This document shows positions 5,817 to 8,728 of a stretch of 8,728 nucleotides of DNA, piece after piece. The notes below the pieces were generated by a model. The model was given only the letters and a program-made list of their open reading frames with translations. It had not been told where the DNA came from and searched no databases. The translations under genes were made by a program, and so were the position numbers. Source of the stretch: an uncultured Eisenbergiella sp. GTDB lineage: Bacteria > Bacillota > Clostridia > Lachnospirales > Lachnospiraceae. The first letter of the stretch is position 1, and every line of letters begins with the position of its first letter. The stretch is taken from assembly GCA_948960675.1 (NCBI GenBank), contig CARDPF010000125.1, positions 1 to 8,728 on the forward strand, in the 5' to 3' direction.

Positions 5817-5874
5817 AAATCCGGTCTTGATATATCTGCTATGATAAGCAGGTGAAGGGCCGGATTTTTTGTTT
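5817..5874 (+). terminator. Terminator-like stem and T-tract enclosing the vanRS promoter
   Basis: AAATCCGG (5817-5824) pairs with CCGGATTT (5860-5867), and inside it CTGCT (5836-5840) pairs with AGCAG (5847-5851). The stem runs into TTTTTTGTTTT, as in an intrinsic terminator, though the enclosed loop is long. It could end transcripts reading through from the GH42/SGNH operon. A transcript starting at the promoter inside it (about 5852) would lack the left arm and so escape termination. Confidence 0.5.
5837..5845 (+). promoter_or_regulatory. Extended -10 promoter of the vanRS operon
   Basis: TGCTATGAT fits the extended -10 motif TGnTATAAT with one mismatch. No good -35 lies 17 bp upstream (AAATCC at 5817-5822), as expected for an activator-dependent promoter, and the phased repeats at 5781-5813 abut that position. 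The predicted start near 5852 gives a leader of about 210 nt. Confidence 0.5.
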
Positions 5875-5903
5875 TGCATTTGGCTTGGACTTGGAAGGGC
5901 GCA

Positions 5904-6040
5904 AAAAGCCAATTTTCAGGCAGTAAACGACAACTTTTGGGACACGGGCTTTTAGGGAGGCGGACCGCACGTCCCCCGGTCCGCCTCCCTAAAAGCCCGT
6001 GTCCCAAAATTGCCGTGTCCTGCCTATAAAATGGACTTTT
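5904..6040. repeat. Third long palindrome in the vanRS leader
   Basis: The arms 5935-5967 and 5977-6009 are complementary over 33 consecutive bases around a 9-nt loop (CACGTCCCC). With mismatches and bulges the pairing continues outward: CAA/TTG, AGGCAG (5918-5923) with CTGCCT (6020-6025), and ATTTT and AAAAG segments out to about 5904 and 6040. It is unrelated in sequence to the two elements sharing a core. In RNA it would form a very stable hairpin inside the predicted vanRS leader, ending about 8 nt before the ribosome binding site. The right arm is not followed by a T-run, so it is not an intrinsic terminator. Confidence 0.85.
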
Positions 6041-6047
6041 GTGCCGG

Positions 6048-6055
6048 AAGGGGGG
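6048..6055 (+). promoter_or_regulatory. RBS deciding a TTG start for vanR
   Basis: AAGGGGGG lies 6 nt before the TTG at 6062. This supports TTG over the in-frame GTG codons at 5999, inside the palindrome, and 6041, upstream of the site. The protein then begins MTGKILVVDDE, as response regulators do. Confidence 0.75.
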
Positions 6056-6061
6056 ATTTTT

Positions 6062-6757
6062 TTGACGGGGAAAATATTGGTGGTGGACGACGAGAGGGAG
6101 ATTGCCGATCTGGTTGCCCTGTATTTGGAGGGGGAAGGCTTTACGGTATTTAGGTTTTACTGTGCGGCAGATGCCCTGGCGTGTATCCGGAAGGAAAAAC
6201 TGGATATGGCGATTCTGGACGTTATGCTGCCGGACGGGAGCGGCTTTGGAATCTGTAAAAAAATACGGGAATCCCATTGCTATCCCGTAATTATGCTGAC
6301 GGCAAAAGGGGAAGAACTGGACAAGGTGACAGGGCTGGCCATAGGGGCGGACGATTATATTACCAAGCCTTTTTTGCCCCTGGAACTGGTGGCCAGGGTG
6401 AAAGCGCAGCTGCGCCGTTACAAACGCTATAATGCGGCCGCAGAGAAAGAGGAACGGGTGGTTTTATGCGGGGGACTTGTATTGGACGAGGACAGGCACA
6501 GCTGCACCCTCAATGAAAAGCCGCTTTCCCTCACCCCCACGGAATTTGCCATTTTAAGCATTCTGTGCAAAAACCGGGGAAAAGTGGTCAGCGCCGAAAC
6601 CTTGCTTTTGCAGGTCTGGGGGGAGGCGTATTACAGCAAAAGCTCCAACACCGTGACGGCGCACATCCGGCATTTGCGGGAAAAGATGGGGGATTCCTTT
6701 GAAAATCCCAAATATATCAAGACGGTATGGGGGTGTGGGTATAAAATTGAAGGATAA
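6062..6757 (+). CDS. vanR: VanR-like OmpR-family response regulator
   Basis: This 231-residue DNA-binding response regulator is phosphorylated by the kinase encoded next to it and activates transcription. The receiver domain (about 3-115) has the acidic pair D9/D10, phosphoacceptor D53 in AILDVMLPD, T80 in VIMLTAKG and K102 in DDYITKPF. A winged-helix OmpR/PhoB output domain follows (about 130-230), with LSLTPTEFAIL, HIRHLREKM and a C-terminal KYIKTVWGCGYKIE. These motifs and the length closely follow VanR of enterococcal glycopeptide-resistance operons, remembered as ADDYITKPFRPLELIARVKAQLRRYKK and NPKYIKTVWGVGYKIE. Translation should begin at the TTG at 6062. The 3' end overlaps the kinase gene by 23 bases, as in VanRS operons. 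A probable autoregulated promoter lies at 5781-5845. VanR-like regulators also occur without resistance genes, so the symbol states family resemblance rather than proven function. Confidence 0.9.
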   Translation: MTGKILVVDDEREIADLVALYLEGEGFTVFRFYCAADALACIRKEKLDMAILDVMLPDGSGFGICKKIRESHCYPVIMLTAKGEELDKVTGLAIGADDYITKPFLPLELVARVKAQLRRYKRYNAAAEKEERVVLCGGLVLDEDRHSCTLNEKPLSLTPTEFAILSILCKNRGKVVSAETLLLQVWGEAYYSKSSNTVTAHIRHLREKMGDSFENPKYIKTVWGCGYKIEG

Positions 6758-7943
6758 CATATTTGCAGGGCAGGGGGAATGGGGGCGCAGGAGGCGCGAA
6801 TGGCTGCGCATAGGGAAAATGGTGTTTGTGGCCGTGATCGGCGTGATTTTGTGTTTTGTGCTGTATGATTTGGTGGACCGGGTATGGAACGGGGTTTTTG
6901 TGGATTGGTTTACCGATCATTACATGGTGCGTTACCCAAAAAAGGATGTGGACGGTGTGATGCATTATGTGTGGCAGCCCGCGTGGCCCCGGGTAAAACG
7001 GCTGCTTTTCCGCACATTGGTGACGACGGTGGTGGCGGTGACGGTGATCGTTTATATGTCATCGAAAGCATATGCGCAGCGGCAGGTGGAAAAATGCGTC
7101 ACGGATTTGGCGGAAAAAATCCGGCGCTTTATGGCAACACAGCGGGAAGCGGATGAGGTTTTCCCGAAAGAATATGCGGAGGTTTCCGTCAGGATGGCGC
7201 AGATCAGGGCCGACATGCAAAAGCAGGAGCAGGCCGTGCGGGAGGAAGCGGCGCGAAAAAATGACCTGATTACCTATTTGGCCCATGATTTGAAAACGCC
7301 ACTCACATCCGTGATCGGATATTTGAGCCTTTTGGAGGAGGCAGCAGATATGCCGGAGCCGCAAAAGCGAAGGTATATGCGTGTGGCGTTGGAAAAGGCG
7401 CTGCGTCTGGAAAAACTTACCAACGAGTTTTTTGAGATTACCCGTTACAATCTGCAGCAGATGGCATTGGAGCGGGAAAAAATCAATCTACATTTTATGC
7501 TGATGCAAATGACGGATGAATTTTACCCGCTATTGCAGGCGCATGGAAATACGGTGCGTCTGGAGACGGCGGAGAATGCGACTGTTTATGGGGATCCGGA
7601 AAAGCTGGCCCGGGTATTTCAGAACATTTTGAAAAATGCCATTGCTTACAGTTATGAAAATACGGAGATTGTGATCAGGGCAGAGGAAGACGGGGAATGG
7701 ATACGGTTATATTTTCAAAATCACGGAAAGACCATTCCGAAAGCGAAATTGGATTTGGTATTTGATAAGTTTTTCCGTCTGGATGAGGCGCGGGCCACTG
7801 CCACAGGGGGCGCGGGGCTGGGATTGGCAATCGCAAAAGATATTGTCACATTGCACGGCGGCAGGATTATGGCGGAAAGCGAAAAAGAAATAACGGCATT
7901 TGTGGTAGAACTGCCGGTAGAGGGAAAAGAAAAAGCAGAATGA
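6735..7943 (+). CDS. vanS: VanS-like sensor histidine kinase
   Basis: This 402-residue membrane histidine kinase should sense a cell-envelope signal and phosphorylate the VanR-like protein. Two membrane segments (about 28-45 and 91-109) flank a short extracytoplasmic loop of about 45 residues. A linker with coiled-coil character follows (about 110-172), then the H-box YLAHDLKTPLTS with H184, the N-box QNILKNAIAYS (N297/N301), DKFFRLDEAR (344-353) and the G2 box TGGAGLGLAIAKD (357-369). The block from KNDLITYLAHD through GYLSLLEEA and FFEITRYNLQ is strongly VanS-like. The GTG at 6735 is chosen because it aligns with the known VanS start, which overlaps the vanR 3' end by the same 23 bases and reads M-x-IKLK. 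An ATG 12 codons upstream and a TTG at 6747 are alternatives. The carboxypeptidase gene starts 13 bases after the stop codon, so the three are co-transcribed. The inducing ligand cannot be read from the sequence. Confidence 0.9.
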   Translation: MGIKLKDNIFAGQGEWGRRRREWLRIGKMVFVAVIGVILCFVLYDLVDRVWNGVFVDWFTDHYMVRYPKKDVDGVMHYVWQPAWPRVKRLLFRTLVTTVVAVTVIVYMSSKAYAQRQVEKCVTDLAEKIRRFMATQREADEVFPKEYAEVSVRMAQIRADMQKQEQAVREEAARKNDLITYLAHDLKTPLTSVIGYLSLLEEAADMPEPQKRRYMRVALEKALRLEKLTNEFFEITRYNLQQMALEREKINLHFMLMQMTDEFYPLLQAHGNTVRLETAENATVYGDPEKLARVFQNILKNAIAYSYENTEIVIRAEEDGEWIRLYFQNHGKTIPKAKLDLVFDKFFRLDEARATATGGAGLGLAIAKDIVTLHGGRIMAESEKEITAFVVELPVEGKEKAE

Positions 7944-7956
7944 GGATTTGGGCGGT

Positions 7957-8728
7957 ATGGGCAGGAGAAAAGGACGGGCAGCGGCCGGAGGCCGTGGAGG
8001 ATATAAAGGGCATGGACGGTGCAGGAGAAAGCGGCGGATCCGGGCAGGCATCCGTCTGGCGGCAGCGTTGGCTGTCTGTGCGGTGGGAATATGGCTGTTT
8101 GCGGATCAGACGCTGCAGACGAAATGGATTTTGGATATGCCGGAAGAAAGCAAAGCTTTGGATGGGCAGGAGGAGCCCCTGCCCATCTTGGCGATAGATC
8201 TGGCGCAGCTTTACAGCCCGTATGCCGTGCTGGCCGATTGTAAAACCGGAACGGTTTTGGCGCAGCACAACGGCAGGGAGCGTATGTATCCGGCCTCCCT
8301 CACCAAAATCATGACTGCGTGGCTGGCAGCGGAAAACCTTCCGGATTTGCAGGAGAAGCTTACCCTGACAACGGATATGTTCACCCTTCTTTATACCAGA
8401 CACGCGTCGGTGGCAGGGTTTGAGCCGGGAGACCAGGTGTCCGTGGAGGATTTGCTTTACGGAATTTTGCTTCCCTCCGGGGCGGAGTGCAGCATTGCGT
8501 GTGCGGAGCGAATAGACGGGTCGCAGGAGGCATTTACGGAACGGATGAACCAAAAGGCTGCCGAACTGGGGCTTTCGGATACGCATTTTGCAAATTGTAC
8601 CGGGCTGCAGGAAAAAACGCATTATTCTACGGCTGCGGATATGGCGCTGCTGTTGCACAATGCGCTGCAAAATGAGGTGTTCCGGGAAATTTTTACCAGC
8701 AAAAGCCACCGGACGGCACCGGTTGCAA
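7957..8728 (+). CDS. Serine-type D-Ala-D-Ala carboxypeptidase (S11/VanY-like), 3' truncated
   Basis: The reading frame runs off the window, so only the first 257 residues are seen. Family S11 low-molecular-weight penicillin-binding proteins remove the terminal D-Ala from peptidoglycan pentapeptides outside the membrane. A long basic N-terminus (about 1-33, rich in Arg, Lys and Gly) precedes one hydrophobic segment (about 34-49), giving a signal anchor or signal peptide. The S-x-x-K motif is YPASLTKIM (S114, K117). The second motif reads LLPSGAEC (S174-G175-A176), with Ala in place of the usual Asn of S-x-N. The downstream FANCTGLQEKTHYSTAADMA segment is typical of the family; the KTG motif would lie beyond the window. 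GAGGA (7942-7946) lies 10 nt before the ATG. Linkage to VanRS suggests a VanY role lowering the pool of D-Ala-D-Ala ends; VanY of VanD-type clusters is a serine enzyme of this kind, unlike the zinc VanY of VanA/VanB. Ordinary DacA-type housekeeping is the alternative. Confidence 0.88.
   Translation, partial: MGRRKGRAAAGGRGGYKGHGRCRRKRRIRAGIRLAAALAVCAVGIWLFADQTLQTKWILDMPEESKALDGQEEPLPILAIDLAQLYSPYAVLADCKTGTVLAQHNGRERMYPASLTKIMTAWLAAENLPDLQEKLTLTTDMFTLLYTRHASVAGFEPGDQVSVEDLLYGILLPSGAECSIACAERIDGSQEAFTERMNQKAAELGLSDTHFANCTGLQEKTHYSTAADMALLLHNALQNEVFREIFTSKSHRTAPVA

Noticed and set aside
5444..5830. Several 60-100 codon open frames on both strands across the second palindrome
   Set aside because: They are mirror translations of inverted-repeat arms (for example similar Arg/Pro-rich peptides on both strands), with no RBS and no conserved protein signal.
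7867..8709. 280-codon open frame on the minus strand across the carboxypeptidase gene
   Set aside because: The plus strand here encodes a clear S11 enzyme with SLTK and family motifs, and the antisense product has low-complexity Pro/Arg/Phe content.
1..8728. tRNA, rRNA or transposase gene
   Set aside because: I saw no tRNA cloverleaf, rRNA segment or transposase motif on either strand. The palindromic elements carry no coding gene, so an autonomous insertion sequence is not supported.

Overview
The window reads as chromosomal DNA of a GC-rich Clostridia, probably a gut Lachnospiraceae-type Firmicute. The basis is strong AGGAGG-like ribosome binding sites, TTG and GTG starts, sigma-A promoters, a VanRS-type two-component system, a clostridial-style GH42 enzyme, and GC-rich third codon positions that open long meaningless ORFs on the minus strand. 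The taxonomic call is inference. All real genes are on the plus strand.

Layout. Bases 1-176 are a long palindromic element, possibly cut by the window edge. Bases 177-418 are a dense regulatory region with several dyads, a near-consensus sigma-A promoter (TTGACA, 17 bp, TCTAAT) and a short leader of three small hairpins. S-adenosylhomocysteine hydrolase (ahcY) follows at 419-1666 with a possible weak terminator. Next comes a probable three-gene operon: an unrecognised 125-residue protein (1833-2210), a full-length GH42 beta-galactosidase (2242-4299), and a membrane-anchored SGNH-hydrolase-like protein (4325-5434). The 627-base gap 5435-6061 holds a second palindromic element sharing a 121-bp core with the first, an 11-bp-phased direct repeat next to an extended -10 promoter, a terminator-like stem around that promoter, and a third, unrelated long palindrome. 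It leads into a VanR-like response regulator (6062-6757), an overlapping VanS-like sensor kinase (6735-7943), and a serine-type D-Ala-D-Ala carboxypeptidase (7957 to the window end, truncated).

How the genes may work together. AhcY recycles SAH from methylation reactions and looks independently transcribed. The GH42 operon suggests use of galactosides, with an extracytoplasmic acyl-sugar enzyme of unknown substrate. The vanR-vanS-carboxypeptidase order resembles the start of VanD-type glycopeptide-resistance clusters, where the VanY enzyme is a serine penicillin-binding protein. The ligase genes that would prove resistance lie beyond the window, so it may equally be an orphan cell-wall-sensing locus.

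The least explained structure is the non-coding DNA. Two long palindromes share an 84%-identical core, with paired substitutions that keep the stem, but have unrelated self-complementary arms. A third palindrome with 33-bp perfect arms lies in the predicted vanRS leader.
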